Below are positions 24,591-35,114 of a stretch of 39,469 nucleotides of DNA, in pieces; the stretch's first letter is position 1, and each line of letters opens with the position of its first letter. Position numbers and translations under genes: made by a program. The notes beneath the pieces were generated by a model. It searched no databases and was not told the origin of the DNA. It saw nothing but the letters and a program-made list of their open reading frames with translations. This DNA comes from an uncultured Lachnospiraceae bacterium (lineage in GTDB: Bacteria; Bacillota; Clostridia; Lachnospirales; Lachnospiraceae), in NCBI GenBank assembly GCA_902778165.1, contig CACYWQ010000029.1, positions 1 to 39,469 of the forward strand, read 5' to 3'.

Positions 24591-27257
24591 ATGAGTAAGG
24601 AATTAGCCAAGACATACGATCCCAAGGGGATGGAGGACAGAATCTATAAGAATTGGATAGACAAAGGATATTTTCACGCAGAAGTGGATCATTCCAAGAA
24701 GCCTTTTACAATAGTTATTCCGCCTCCGAATATCACCGGACAGTTGCACATGGGACATGCCTTGGATGAAACAATGCAGGACATCTTGATAAGATATAAG
24801 CGAATGCAGGGTTACAATGCGTTGTGGCAGCCGGGAACAGACCATGCTTCGATAGCTACTGAAGTTAAGATTATCGAGAAGCTTAAAGAAGAAGGAATAG
24901 ATAAGGCCGATTTGGGAAGAGAGGGTTTCCTTAAAAGAGCCTGGGAGTGGAAGGCAGAGTACGGCGGACGTATCGTTAACCAGCTTAAGAAACTGGGCAG
25001 TTCATGTGACTGGGACAGAGAACGCTTCACAATGGATGAAGGCTGTAATAAGGCCGTTACGGAAGTGTTCTGCAAGATGCATAAGAAAGGATATATATAT
25101 AAGGGCAGCAGGATAATCAACTGGTGTCCGGTTTGTAATACATCCATATCAGATGCGGAAGTGGAGTATGAGGAGCAGGCAGGTCATTTATGGCATATCA
25201 AGTACCCGTTGGTTGATGAGAACGGACAACCTTCCAAGACGGAGTTCTTAACATTTGCAACAACACGTCCGGAGACAATGCTTGGAGATACTGCGGTTGC
25301 GGTTAATCCTTCGGATGACAGATATACGGGGCTTCACGGAAGACAGGTATGGCTTCCTTTGGTTAATAAGCCCATACCGGTTGTTACGGATGAATATGTT
25401 GATACCGAATTCGGAACCGGTGTTGTTAAGATTACACCGGCTCATGATCCTAACGACTTTGAAGTGGGTAAGAGACATAATCTTCCGGAGATCAACATAT
25501 TAAATGACAATGCCACAATTAACAAAAACGGCGGCAAGTATGAGGGCATGGACAGATACGAGGCAAGAAAGGCAATAGTTGCCGATCTTGAAGCTCTCGG
25601 TCTTTTGGTTAAGATAGAAGACTATTCTCACAATGTGGGTACTCATGACAGATGCGGAACTACTATAGAGCCCCTGATTAAGGCACAGTGGTTTGTTAAG
25701 ATGGATGAGCTTATTAAGCCTGCGGTTAAAGCCGTTAAGGAAGGAGAGATTAAGCTTATTCCTCCTCGTATGGACAAGACATATTATAACTGGACGGATA
25801 ATATAAGAGATTGGTGTATATCAAGACAGTTATGGTGGGGACACAGAATTCCCGCATATTACTGTGAGGATTGCGGTGAAGTAATGGTGGCACCTAGTGC
25901 GCCGGATAAGTGTACCAAGTGCGGAAGTTCCAATATTACACAGGATCCTGATACGTTGGATACATGGTTCTCATCTGCGCTTTGGCCCTTCTCTACACTC
26001 GGTTGGCCCGAGCAGACTGAGGATCTTAAGTATTTCTATCCTACAGATGTTCTTGTTACGGGATATGACATCATATTCTTCTGGGTTATAAGAATGATAT
26101 TCTCAGGCTATGAGCAGATGGGAGAGAAACCGTTTAAGACGGTTTTATTCCACGGACTTGTGCGTGATGATCAGGGTCGTAAGATGAGTAAGTCATTGGG
26201 CAACGGTATCGATCCTCTTGAGATAATTGATAAATACGGTGCAGATGCCTTACGCCTTACATTGATAACAGGTAATGCTCCGGGCAATGATATGAGATTC
26301 TATATGTCCAGAGTTGAGGCCAGCCGTAACTTCGCCAATAAGGTGTGGAACGCATCAAGATTTATCATGATGAATATGGGTGAAGAGGATGTTGTTAAAC
26401 CTGATGCAAGTGCGCTTGCACCGGAAGATAAATGGATCATCAGCTCGCTTCAATCCGTAATCCGAGATGTGACGGAGAATATGGATAAGTTTGAACTTGG
26501 TATTGCAGTTCAGAAAGTATATGACTTTATCTGGGATGAATTCTGTGACTGGTATATAGAGATGGTTAAGCCCAGGTTATATTCAACAGAGAATGACGAG
26601 GATAAGAATGCTGCACTCTGGACGCTTAAGAAAGTCCTTATAGACGGACTCAAACTTCTTCATCCCTATATGCCTTTCATAACAGAAGAAATATTTATGA
26701 CACTTCAATCTGAAGAAGAGTCAATTATGATATCGGATTGGCCGGTATATGATGAATCGTTTGTATTCAGCAAAGAAGAGAAAGCTATTGAACTTATCAA
26801 AGAAGCGGTAAGAGGAATCAGAAACGTACGTACTCAGATGAATGTTGCTCCTTCTAAGAAGGCGAAGGTGTTCGTTGTATCGGAAAATGAGGACATTAAG
26901 AAAGCATTTAAGGACAGTAAGGTATTCTTTGCAGGATTGGCATATGCAACCGAAGTAGAAATACAGAGTGATATGCAGGGAATAGCTTCGGATGCGGTAT
27001 CGGTTGTTATACCTGGAGCAAATATATATATTCCTTTTGCAGAACTTGTTGATATAGCCAAAGAACGTGAGAGACTTAAGAAGGAAGAAGACAGACTCTG
27101 CAGTGAGATCAAGCGAGCAGAGGGAATGCTTAGTAATGAGAAGTTTGTTTCTAAGGCGCCTGAAGCTAAGGTAGCGGAAGAGAAGGCCAAGTTAGAGAAG
27201 TATAAGCAGATGCTTACGGAAGTAACCGGACAGCTTAATAAACTTAACAATATATAA
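24591..27257 (+). CDS. valS: Valine-tRNA ligase
   Basis: ValS charges tRNA-Val with valine in the cytosol. The 888-residue length is standard for the bacterial enzyme. The class I signatures are present: [16 protein letters not shown] (HIGH motif as HMGH) and [12 protein letters not shown] (KMSKS). The editing domain carries [17 protein letters not shown] and the zinc-ribbon-like CEDCGEVM ... CTKCGSS lies before [15 protein letters not shown]. The C-terminal coiled-coil arm that contacts the tRNA (about 820-888) is complete. AAGGAAG is 9-10 bp before the ATG. A palindrome-covered promoter precedes it, and the fapA-like gene follows after 12 bp. Confidence 0.99.
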   Translation: MSKELAKTYDPKGMEDRIYKNWIDKGYFHAEVDHSKKPFTIVIPPPNITGQLHMGHALDETMQDILIRYKRMQGYNALWQPGTDHASIATEVKIIEKLKEEGIDKADLGREGFLKRAWEWKAEYGGRIVNQLKKLGSSCDWDRERFTMDEGCNKAVTEVFCKMHKKGYIYKGSRIINWCPVCNTSISDAEVEYEEQAGHLWHIKYPLVDENGQPSKTEFLTFATTRPETMLGDTAVAVNPSDDRYTGLHGRQVWLPLVNKPIPVVTDEYVDTEFGTGVVKITPAHDPNDFEVGKRHNLPEINILNDNATINKNGGKYEGMDRYEARKAIVADLEALGLLVKIEDYSHNVGTHDRCGTTIEPLIKAQWFVKMDELIKPAVKAVKEGEIKLIPPRMDKTYYNWTDNIRDWCISRQLWWGHRIPAYYCEDCGEVMVAPSAPDKCTKCGSSNITQDPDTLDTWFSSALWPFSTLGWPEQTEDLKYFYPTDVLVTGYDIIFFWVIRMIFSGYEQMGEKPFKTVLFHGLVRDDQGRKMSKSLGNGIDPLEIIDKYGADALRLTLITGNAPGNDMRFYMSRVEASRNFANKVWNASRFIMMNMGEEDVVKPDASALAPEDKWIISSLQSVIRDVTENMDKFELGIAVQKVYDFIWDEFCDWYIEMVKPRLYSTENDEDKNAALWTLKKVLIDGLKLLHPYMPFITEEIFMTLQSEEESIMISDWPVYDESFVFSKEEKAIELIKEAVRGIRNVRTQMNVAPSKKAKVFVVSENEDIKKAFKDSKVFFAGLAYATEVEIQSDMQGIASDAVSVVIPGANIYIPFAELVDIAKERERLKKEEDRLCSEIKRAEGMLSNEKFVSKAPEAKVAEEKAKLEKYKQMLTEVTGQLNKLNNI

Positions 27258-27269
27258 GAGGATATTTAA

Positions 27270-28817
27270 TTGGCTGAAGGTAATAAGTTATCGCCTGAAG
27301 AACTGGCGAAACTGAGAGAACAACTTAAGAAAGAAGCAGCGAACATTGAACCGCCTAAACCTGCGACGGAGGAAAGTACAACAGAAGGGGAATCGACCCC
27401 TCAAGTTGAGGAAGAGACAAGTTCCAAGGTTATTACGGTTGAAGTGTCCGATGATAAGATGAAGGCCACGGTACGCTTAAGTTTTCCGAATATGTTCGAG
27501 AAATATACCGTACCTGAGGTTATTGCGGCTTTAAGAGCCAACAGAGTAGTTCTCGGAATAGACAGTGTAGCGATTGATGATATGATCAATCTCGGCCATT
27601 ATGAAGAAGACACGGTCGTGGCTGAAGGCAAAGAGGTTGTTGCCGGTACGGACGGATATTATGAGTGGCTGCTTGATCTTGAGAAACGTGAATCACCTGA
27701 TATAAGAGAAGACGGAACCGTAGATTATACATCCATGAACAGACTTGCCAATGTCGGAGAAGGTGACAGAATTGCCATATATCATCCGGCTATACAGGGT
27801 GAGAAGGGCTTTGATGTATGCGGAGCCGAGAGGCTTCCGAGAATTGCCAAGGATGAGCCTCAGTTAAGGGGTAAGTATATAAGATTCGAAGCGGATACCA
27901 ATGAGTATTTCGCAACAATTTCAGGTAAGATATCCCGAAACGGAAATGCGGTTGAGATACTGTCTGTTCATGAAGTTAATGACGATCTAAATATTAATTA
28001 CGGAACTGTAGAATTCTATGGAGATATTGTGGTTAACGGCAATGTGGAATCAGGAGCCGTTATAAGAGCCGGAAGAAATGTAACAATTAACGGCACGGTA
28101 TCCAGTGGCAAGGTATTTGCCGGAGGGGATATAGTGCTTACAAAAGGCGTTCAGGCAAAGAGTAAGATATCCGCAAGAGGAGACATATTTGCGGATTTCA
28201 TAGAATATGCCAACGTTGAGGCCACCGGTGAGGTGCATGCCAATTACATAATGAACTCAACCGTCAAGTCCTCCAAGAAGGTATTTGTGGATGGTAAGAA
28301 GAGCTCGGTTGTGGGAGGATTTACACACGGACTTTCCGGAGTAGAGGTGAGAACTTCGGGTAATTACAATGAGCCGGTTACTGAACTTCATGCCGGATTT
28401 GGAGAGGATGATTACGGTCAGTACGCTCGCCTGGTCAAGCGAGAAGAGGCGATCAATAATGAACTTGCCGAGATAGTATCCGAGATGACGGAACTTCTTA
28501 AGGTCAGCAGAGAACGTGGAGCAACTCAGACACAGAAGGATCGTATATATGAACTTAACATTAAGAAAGATGCGGCTTATGCACAGGTTGATGAGATTGG
28601 TAAGGAGAAGCGTGAACTTGCGACCAAAATGGCAGCAGGTACCAATTCCTATGTTGAGGTAAGAGGAGATGCTTATCGTAATACCACAATAGGTATAGAT
28701 GCCGCGAAACTTGTTCTGCAGAAGGAAGAGAGTTGTGTGAGATTCATATGTAAGAATGATATGATAGAGAGACGTCCCGCACATCTTGATAAGAAAGAGC
28801 CCAAAGCCAATGTTTGA
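27270..28817 (+). CDS. FapA-like DUF342 protein
   Basis: This 515-residue protein belongs to the DUF342/FapA family. Residues 1-50 are an acidic, Pro/Glu-rich low-complexity tail. Residues 55-200 form the variable N-terminal FapA region. Residues 215-370 are right-handed beta-helix repeats rich in Gly-Asp-Ile turns (YGDIVVNGNV, AGGDIVLTKG, ARGDIFADFI). A coiled coil covers about 400-460. It starts with TTG at 27270, with AAGAGGA upstream. FapA was named from flagellar assembly in Vibrio, but many non-flagellate Firmicutes have it and no flagellar gene is in this window. It is flanked by valS and folC in an apparent operon. Function is unknown; polar or surface scaffolding is only a guess. Confidence 0.88.
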   Translation: MAEGNKLSPEELAKLREQLKKEAANIEPPKPATEESTTEGESTPQVEEETSSKVITVEVSDDKMKATVRLSFPNMFEKYTVPEVIAALRANRVVLGIDSVAIDDMINLGHYEEDTVVAEGKEVVAGTDGYYEWLLDLEKRESPDIREDGTVDYTSMNRLANVGEGDRIAIYHPAIQGEKGFDVCGAERLPRIAKDEPQLRGKYIRFEADTNEYFATISGKISRNGNAVEILSVHEVNDDLNINYGTVEFYGDIVVNGNVESGAVIRAGRNVTINGTVSSGKVFAGGDIVLTKGVQAKSKISARGDIFADFIEYANVEATGEVHANYIMNSTVKSSKKVFVDGKKSSVVGGFTHGLSGVEVRTSGNYNEPVTELHAGFGEDDYGQYARLVKREEAINNELAEIVSEMTELLKVSRERGATQTQKDRIYELNIKKDAAYAQVDEIGKEKRELATKMAAGTNSYVEVRGDAYRNTTIGIDAAKLVLQKEESCVRFICKNDMIERRPAHLDKKEPKANV

Positions 28818-30162
28818 TTTAAATACTGACAGTTATACAGGAAATTATGATGAAGCGGTATCGTATCTTGAAACGATACCGCGTTTTAATGCATCTGCAG
28901 GATTTGCGGGTGCATCAGCCTTCTATGCATATCTAACCCAGAAGGGATTGTTGCCTGATCATGGGTGTAAGGTGTTCCATATAGCGGGCACCAATGGTAA
29001 AGGAAGTGTCTGCGCATTCCTTAAGTCCATACATATGCAAATGGGAAGAAGCGTCGGAGTATTTACATCCCCGCATCTTACCGATATAAGAGAACGAATT
29101 ACACTTAACGATGAAGTAATATCGAAAGAGGATTTTCTTGACTGCTTCATGACAGTGATGTCATGTTTGGGCGAATTCGGAAAGCATGATCCTTTTAAGG
29201 ATTATATGCCGGTATACTTTGACTATTTGTTCTTTATAGCTGCATTGTATTATGCGAAACAATGCCCTGATGCAATCATATGGGAAACGGGACTTGGCGG
29301 AAGGCTTGATGCAACAAATGTAATAGGAGATAAGTCGGTCACCGTCATAACCGAGATTGGGCTTGATCATATGGCAATTCTCGGAAATACAAAAGAGGCG
29401 ATTGCGGCGGAGAAAGCGGGTATAATACGTAAAGGAGTGCCGGTAATAACCGTAAACAGAGACAGGGAAGTATATGATGTGATAAGCAGTGAGGCCAAGT
29501 CTAAAGGTTGCCCTCTAACGGTCGTACCCAGCGTATACGAAATCAGGAAAAAAATGAATGATAAAGGGATTGATTTTTCATATAAATCCCATTATTATAA
29601 TAATGCTACTCTAGAGGTAGTGGGTCATGCGCTGTATCAGACAGAGAATGCATCTCTGGCTGTTGCGGCCATGGAGACGGTATATTCTATGGAAGAATTG
29701 CCGTTTGAATATATATATGAAGGCGTAAGAAATATGTATCATCCCGGTCGAATGGAAGAACTAATTCCCGGTGTGATATTTGACGGGGCTCATAATGAGG
29801 ACGGAATAGAAGCCTTTATTGACAGTGTTAAGTCTGATAACTGTAAGGGCCGAAGACTTATGATATTCTCATCTGCAAGCGATAAGCAGGCAGAGAAGGA
29901 ACTTAAGGCCATAACTGATTCGGGATTGTTTGCAGGTGTATATATTGTTTCGATGGATACGGACAGATCAAGAACGGTTAATCAGTTAAAGGCATTAACG
30001 AGTATAGTAACAGCCGGAGGAATAACCTCTGAGTATAAACAGGATATTAAGCAGGCTTATGATTATTGCAAAGCCTTGATTGAACAGACAGACAGGCTCT
30101 ATGTATGCGGCTCTTTGTATCTGTACGAAGAACTTAAAGCTTACATAAACTCAGTGGAATAA
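28810..30162 (+). CDS. folC: Folylpolyglutamate synthase / dihydrofolate synthase
   Basis: FolC adds glutamate to folates, and in many bacteria also joins glutamate to dihydropteroate. The 450 residues carry the ATP loop GTNGKGS, followed by TSPHL and RERI, and the Mur-ligase family signature ETGLGGRLDATN. ITEIGLDHMAILG and FDGAHNEDGI complete the conserved set. I start at ATG 28810, which overlaps the end of the fapA-like gene by 8 bp; an upstream in-frame TTG (28786) is possible but would add only eight residues. No independent ribosome binding site is clear, so translational coupling is likely. Confidence 0.96.
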   Translation: MFDLNTDSYTGNYDEAVSYLETIPRFNASAGFAGASAFYAYLTQKGLLPDHGCKVFHIAGTNGKGSVCAFLKSIHMQMGRSVGVFTSPHLTDIRERITLNDEVISKEDFLDCFMTVMSCLGEFGKHDPFKDYMPVYFDYLFFIAALYYAKQCPDAIIWETGLGGRLDATNVIGDKSVTVITEIGLDHMAILGNTKEAIAAEKAGIIRKGVPVITVNRDREVYDVISSEAKSKGCPLTVVPSVYEIRKKMNDKGIDFSYKSHYYNNATLEVVGHALYQTENASLAVAAMETVYSMEELPFEYIYEGVRNMYHPGRMEELIPGVIFDGAHNEDGIEAFIDSVKSDNCKGRRLMIFSSASDKQAEKELKAITDSGLFAGVYIVSMDTDRSRTVNQLKALTSIVTAGGITSEYKQDIKQAYDYCKALIEQTDRLYVCGSLYLYEELKAYINSVE

Positions 30163-30174
30163 GAGGGAAATATA

Positions 30175-30339
30175 ATGATCAATTTCGAGGAAGAACTTAA
30201 GAAGTTTCATCCTTCGCTTGAGATAGAGGAGGCGGAGGACGCCATATACAATCAGGATCTGACGGATATCGCGGATTTGCTTGTGGGACTTGTCAAAGAG
30301 GACAAGGAGAGCAGCTTAAGTAAGGAAGATAAGCAGTAA
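30175..30339 (+). CDS. Small acidic protein of unknown function, 54 residues
   Basis: A complete short reading frame begins MINFEEELKK and ends SLSKEDKQ. It has AAGAGGG 7 bp before the ATG, sits 12 bp after folC and 12 bp before the zinc-ribbon TPR gene, and fills the gap between them exactly. The product is strongly acidic, predicted helical (EEAEDAIYNQDLTDIADLLVGLV) and without cysteines or membrane segments. Codon use matches the neighbours. I believe similar small proteins occur at this position in related Lachnospiraceae, but no function is known to me. Confidence 0.8.
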   Translation: MINFEEELKKFHPSLEIEEAEDAIYNQDLTDIADLLVGLVKEDKESSLSKEDKQ

Positions 30340-30351
30340 CGGGAGTTAAGC

Positions 30352-31782
30352 ATGATTTGCTATAATTGCGGAGCTACACTGACCCACAATGACTTCTGTA
30401 CTAACTGCGGGGCTGATGTAGCCAGATATAAGAAGATTGTCAGCACTGCCAATCTATTGTACAACATGGGCCTTGATAAGGCCAGAGTACGTGATCTAAG
30501 CGGTGCCACGGAGACATTAAGACAATGTCTTAAACTTGATAAATCCAATGTTGACGCAAGAAACCTTTTGGGACTTGTGTATTTTGAGATTGGTGAATAT
30601 GTACTTGCTCTTAACGAGTGGGTAATAAGTAAGAACTTAAGACCGACCAAGAATATTGCGGATGATTATATAAGCCTGTTACAGGATAATCCTGCCAAGC
30701 TTGACACATACTCACAGGCTGTTAAGAAGTACAATCAGGCGCTGAGCTATTGTTATCAGGGTTCGCTTGATTTGGCAGTCATCCAGCTTAAGAAGGTATT
30801 AAGCCTTAATCCCAAATATGTTCAGGCGCATCAGTTGCTTGCGCTTCTCTACATCAATGACGAGCAGTGGCAGGATGCCAAGAAGGAATTAAACCGCTGT
30901 CAGAAGATAGATGTGGGTAATACCATTACATTAAGATATCTTAACGAGACGCGTAATATTCTTGATATGGACGAGGAAGACGCTTCTTATCCTACCGGCG
31001 GATTGGAGATTAAGGGAAGAAAGGGCGTCCTGGACTCAGCCAAGAAGAACAGAGAAGTCATAAGTGATACGTCTTATGCTCCGATTGCAAGGAAAGAGAA
31101 TAAGACGATAACCACTGTTGTGAATGTGGCTATAGGAATACTTATCGGTATTGCTGTGGCATATCTTCTTATTCTGCCTGCCAGAATCACGGCGGCAAGA
31201 GAAGGTGTTGATGAGAGCCTTAAGGCGGCGGGTGAACAGCTTGATGCCAAGACGGCACAGATCAATTCACTTGAACAGGAGCTTAACAGTTCCAAGAATC
31301 AGAATGAGAAACTCAAAGAAGAACTTGAGATATACACCGGGGAATCGGGTAAGCTGTCGGCTGTAGACAGTTTGCTTGGTGCCGTTAATTCTTATCTTGA
31401 GAATCCGGATGATATGAAGGCAGTAGCGGATTACCTGGATCAGATAGATCAGGATACCCTTGCGGGAGCGGGCGAAAGCTTCGGTACCGTATACAAGCTT
31501 ATGATGTCCAAAGTCGGTGTTGATGTCGGCTCTACATACTATGATTCCGGTATGAAAGCATACCAGTCGGAGATGTATGAGGACGCTATCAAAGACTTGA
31601 CAAAGGCATATACATATGATAATAGTAATGGAGATGCGTTGTACAATCTCGGTAATGCATATCGTAAGTCTGGAGATATAGTCAATGCTATTGAAACTTA
31701 TAACAAAGTAATCGAGGAATTCCCGGATACAGAGATGGCTACAAGATCACAGCAGTATGTCAACGAATTGAATGTAGATTAA
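30352..31782 (+). CDS. Zinc-ribbon, TPR and coiled-coil single-pass membrane protein
   Basis: The 476 residues contain, in order: a zinc ribbon with C3-x2-C6 and C16-x2-C19; four to five TPR helices (about 30-205); a basic and charged linker; one membrane helix (about 256-278, VAIGILIGIAVAYLLIL); a coiled coil (about 285-325); and a second TPR block near the C-terminus (about 400-465). The N-terminal ribbon and first TPRs probably lie in the cytosol and the rest outside. Such proteins are usually scaffolds; the partner is unknown. It starts 12 bp after the 54-residue gene, with GGGAG before the ATG, and ends the valS-folC unit at a strong terminator. Confidence 0.88.
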   Translation: MICYNCGATLTHNDFCTNCGADVARYKKIVSTANLLYNMGLDKARVRDLSGATETLRQCLKLDKSNVDARNLLGLVYFEIGEYVLALNEWVISKNLRPTKNIADDYISLLQDNPAKLDTYSQAVKKYNQALSYCYQGSLDLAVIQLKKVLSLNPKYVQAHQLLALLYINDEQWQDAKKELNRCQKIDVGNTITLRYLNETRNILDMDEEDASYPTGGLEIKGRKGVLDSAKKNREVISDTSYAPIARKENKTITTVVNVAIGILIGIAVAYLLILPARITAAREGVDESLKAAGEQLDAKTAQINSLEQELNSSKNQNEKLKEELEIYTGESGKLSAVDSLLGAVNSYLENPDDMKAVADYLDQIDQDTLAGAGESFGTVYKLMMSKVGVDVGSTYYDSGMKAYQSEMYEDAIKDLTKAYTYDNSNGDALYNLGNAYRKSGDIVNAIETYNKVIEEFPDTEMATRSQQYVNELNVD

Positions 31783-31790
31783 CAGTTCAG

Positions 31791-31819
31791 AGGAGAACAT
31801 TTTATGTTCTCCTTTTTTT
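31791..31819 (+). terminator. Rho-independent terminator after the TPR gene
   Basis: AGGAGAACA (31791-31799) pairs with TGTTCTCCT (31805-31813) around a 5-nt loop, with a run of seven T (31813-31819). It closes the transcription unit that includes valS through the TPR gene and separates it from carB. Confidence 0.97.
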
Positions 31820-31862
31820 GGAATTAATACGGGTAATAATACATAGATGAAGGAGAATATAT

Positions 31863-34800
31863 ATGGCTAAGAGAACAGATATCCACAAGGTACTGATTAT
31901 TGGTTCGGGTCCGATTATAATCGGACAGGCGTGTGAGTTCGACTACTCGGGTACACAGGCGTGTAAGGCGCTTCACAAATTAGGTTATGAGATTGTGCTT
32001 GTTAATTCCAATCCGGCAACTATTATGACCGATCCTGAGACTGCGGATGTCACTTATATTGAACCTCTTAACGTAGACAGACTTGAGAAGATTATCGCCA
32101 AGGAACGTCCCGACGCTCTGCTTCCCAACTTGGGAGGTCAGTCTGGACTTAACCTGTGTTCTGAACTTAATAAGGCCGGTGTTTTGGATAAATACAATGT
32201 CAAGGTCATCGGTGTTCAGGTTGATGCTATTGAGCGCGGCGAAGACAGAATAGAATTTAAGAATACTATGGATGAACTCGGCATAGAGATGGCAAGATCG
32301 GATGTGGCCTACTCCGTTGACGAGGCTTTGGCTATTGCGGACAGACTGGGTTATCCAGTAGTACTTCGTCCCGCATATACCATGGGCGGCGCCGGCGGCG
32401 GTCTAGTATACAATAAGGAAGAACTTAAGACAGTATGTGCAAGGGGCTTGCAGGCATCACTTGTAGGCCAGGTTCTTGTTGAAGAGTCCGTACTTGGATG
32501 GGAAGAACTTGAACTTGAGGTTGTTCGCGACTGCGAAGGCAATATGATCACTGTCTGCTTTATAGAGAATATCGATCCTATCGGTGTTCACACAGGTGAT
32601 TCTTTCTGTTCGGCTCCCATGCTTACGATATCCGAGGAGACACAGAAGAAGTTACAAGAGCAGGCATACAAGATAGTAGATAAGGTACAGGTCATCGGCG
32701 GTACGAACGTACAGTTTGCACACGATCCTAAGTCAGACCGTATCATAGTTATAGAGATCAATCCCCGTACTTCACGTTCTTCGGCACTTGCATCCAAGGC
32801 TACAGGCTTCCCCATAGCGCTTGTATCGGCCATGCTTGCAACGGGCCTTACGCTTAAGGATATACCCTGTGGTAAGTACGGCACTCTTGATAAGTACGTT
32901 CCGGACGGTGACTATGTGGTGATTAAGTTTGCCAGATGGGCATTTGAGAAATTCAAAGGCGTAGAAGATAAACTTGGTACTCAGATGCGCGCCGTAGGTG
33001 AAGTCATGAGTATTGGTAAGACATATAAGGAGGCATTCCAGAAGGCTATCAGATCTCTTGAAACAGGTCGTTACGGACTCGGTCATGCCAAGAACTTCGA
33101 CAGTATGTCCAAAGAAGACCTCCTTGCAAGGCTTGTTAATCCCTCATCTGAGAGATATTTCGTTATGTACGAGGCCCTCAGAAAAGGTGCTACCATTGAT
33201 GAAATCTATGATCTTACGAAGGTTAAGCATTGGTTTATAGAGCAGATGAAGGAACTTGTGGAAGAAGAGGAAGCGCTTGTATCTTCATATAAGGGAAGCG
33301 TTCCTGCCGATGATAAGCTTATTAAGGCCAAAAAAGACGGCTTCTCTGATAAATACTTAAGCCAGATCCTTGATATCCCCGAGGCGAATATCAGAGACAG
33401 AAGAAATGCTATCGGACTTAACGAAGCTTGGGAAGGCGTACATGTAAGCGGTACCGAGAACAGCGCATACTACTACTCAAGTTATAACATCGAGAAAGAT
33501 GAGAGTCCTTCAACAGACAATAAGAAGATAATGATTCTCGGCGGCGGTCCCAACAGAATCGGTCAGGGTATCGAATTTGATTACTGTTGCGTGCATGCTG
33601 CAATGGAACTTAAGAGACTCGGATTTGAGACGATAATCGTCAATTGTAATCCTGAGACGGTATCAACCGACTATGATACATCGGATAAGTTATACTTCGA
33701 GCCTTTAACTCTTGAAGATGTATTAAGCATATACAATAAGGAGAAGCCTCTTGGTGTAATCGCACAGTTCGGAGGCCAGACTCCACTTAATCTTGCAGCC
33801 GATCTTGAGAAAAACGGTGTCAAGATCTTAGGTACATCCCCTGCGGTAATAGATCTTGCCGAAGACAGAGATCAGTTCAGAGCAATGATGGATAAGCTTA
33901 ATATCCCGATGCCTGAGTCAGGAATGGCCGTTAATGTTACAGAGGCTATAGAAATAGCAGGTAGAATAGGATATCCCGTAATGGTTCGTCCCTCATATGT
34001 CCTTGGCGGACGCGGAATGGAAGTCGTATATGATGACGATTCAATGAGGGAATATATGGCAGCAGCCGTAGGCGTAACGCCTGACAGACCGATTCTTATA
34101 GATCGATTCTTAAATCACGCACTTGAGTGTGAGGCGGATGCCATAGCAGACGGAGCACATGCGTTCGTTCCTGCCGTAATGGAGCATATAGAGCTTGCAG
34201 GTGTCCATTCGGGTGACAGCGCTTGTATCATTCCTTCGGTACATATCTCTGAAGAGAATGTGGCTACGATTAAAGAATACACACGTAAGATTGCAGAAGA
34301 GATGCATGTCAGAGGACTTATGAATATGCAATATGCTATAGAGAAGGGCAAGGTATTCGTGCTGGAAGCCAATCCCAGAGCATCTCGTACGGTGCCGCTT
34401 GTATCCAAGGTATGTAACATAAGAATGGTACCTCTTGCAACTCAGATAATCACTTCGGAACTTACAGGCAAGCCCAGTCCGGTGCCTGAACTTAAGGAGA
34501 AGCACATACCCAATTACGGAGTTAAGGAAGCAGCGTTCCCGTTTAATATGTTCCCTGAAGTCGATCCGTTACTCGGACCTGAGATGAGATCCACAGGTGA
34601 GGTACTTGGTCTGTCGTCTTCATACGGTGAGGCATTTTATAAGGCACAGGAAGCAATCCAGAGTAAACTTCCTACAGAGGGTACGGTTCTTATCTCGGTT
34701 AATAAGAAGGATAAAGATGAAGTCATCGAAGTGGCTAAGATATTTGATGAGTGCGGATTTAAGATACTTGCAACAGACGGAACGAGCAAAGTGCTTGATT

Positions 34801-35084
34801 CGGCCGGTGTTAAGAATACTCGTGTTAATAAGATATATGAGGGTCAGCCCAACATCAATGATATGATAATCAACGGTGACATTCAGCTGATCGTCAATTC
34901 GCCTGTCGGCAAGGCGTCCGCGCAGGATGACAGTTACTTACGTAAGGCGGCAATCAAGGCCAAGGTTCCTTATGTGACCACTATCGCGGCAGCCAAGGCA
35001 TCAGCGGAAGGTATCAGATACGTATTAAACCATGAGGGAGCGGAAGTTAAGTCACTTCAGCAGTATCATTCAGAGATAGTATAG
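31863..35084 (+). CDS. carB: Carbamoyl-phosphate synthase large subunit
   Basis: CarB makes carbamoyl phosphate from bicarbonate, ATP and ammonia delivered by the CarA subunit, feeding pyrimidine and arginine synthesis. At 1073 residues it is complete. It shows the two homologous ATP-grasp halves, starting KVLIIGSGPIIIGQACEFDYSG and IMILGGGPNRIGQGIEFDYC, and a C-terminal MGS-like allosteric domain (about 940-1073). AAGGAGAA precedes the ATG, and TAATAAT about 25 bp upstream may be the -10. No carA lies next to it: the upstream neighbour is a terminated TPR gene, so carA must be elsewhere. ridA follows after 30 bp. Confidence 0.98.
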   Translation: MAKRTDIHKVLIIGSGPIIIGQACEFDYSGTQACKALHKLGYEIVLVNSNPATIMTDPETADVTYIEPLNVDRLEKIIAKERPDALLPNLGGQSGLNLCSELNKAGVLDKYNVKVIGVQVDAIERGEDRIEFKNTMDELGIEMARSDVAYSVDEALAIADRLGYPVVLRPAYTMGGAGGGLVYNKEELKTVCARGLQASLVGQVLVEESVLGWEELELEVVRDCEGNMITVCFIENIDPIGVHTGDSFCSAPMLTISEETQKKLQEQAYKIVDKVQVIGGTNVQFAHDPKSDRIIVIEINPRTSRSSALASKATGFPIALVSAMLATGLTLKDIPCGKYGTLDKYVPDGDYVVIKFARWAFEKFKGVEDKLGTQMRAVGEVMSIGKTYKEAFQKAIRSLETGRYGLGHAKNFDSMSKEDLLARLVNPSSERYFVMYEALRKGATIDEIYDLTKVKHWFIEQMKELVEEEEALVSSYKGSVPADDKLIKAKKDGFSDKYLSQILDIPEANIRDRRNAIGLNEAWEGVHVSGTENSAYYYSSYNIEKDESPSTDNKKIMILGGGPNRIGQGIEFDYCCVHAAMELKRLGFETIIVNCNPETVSTDYDTSDKLYFEPLTLEDVLSIYNKEKPLGVIAQFGGQTPLNLAADLEKNGVKILGTSPAVIDLAEDRDQFRAMMDKLNIPMPESGMAVNVTEAIEIAGRIGYPVMVRPSYVLGGRGMEVVYDDDSMREYMAAAVGVTPDRPILIDRFLNHALECEADAIADGAHAFVPAVMEHIELAGVHSGDSACIIPSVHISEENVATIKEYTRKIAEEMHVRGLMNMQYAIEKGKVFVLEANPRASRTVPLVSKVCNIRMVPLATQIITSELTGKPSPVPELKEKHIPNYGVKEAAFPFNMFPEVDPLLGPEMRSTGEVLGLSSSYGEAFYKAQEAIQSKLPTEGTVLISVNKKDKDEVIEVAKIFDECGFKILATDGTSKVLDSAGVKNTRVNKIYEGQPNINDMIINGDIQLIVNSPVGKASAQDDSYLRKAAIKAKVPYVTTIAAAKASAEGIRYVLNHEGAEVKSLQQYHSEIV

Positions 35085-35114
35085 AATGATGACAAAGAAT
35101 CGGAGGAATAATTT

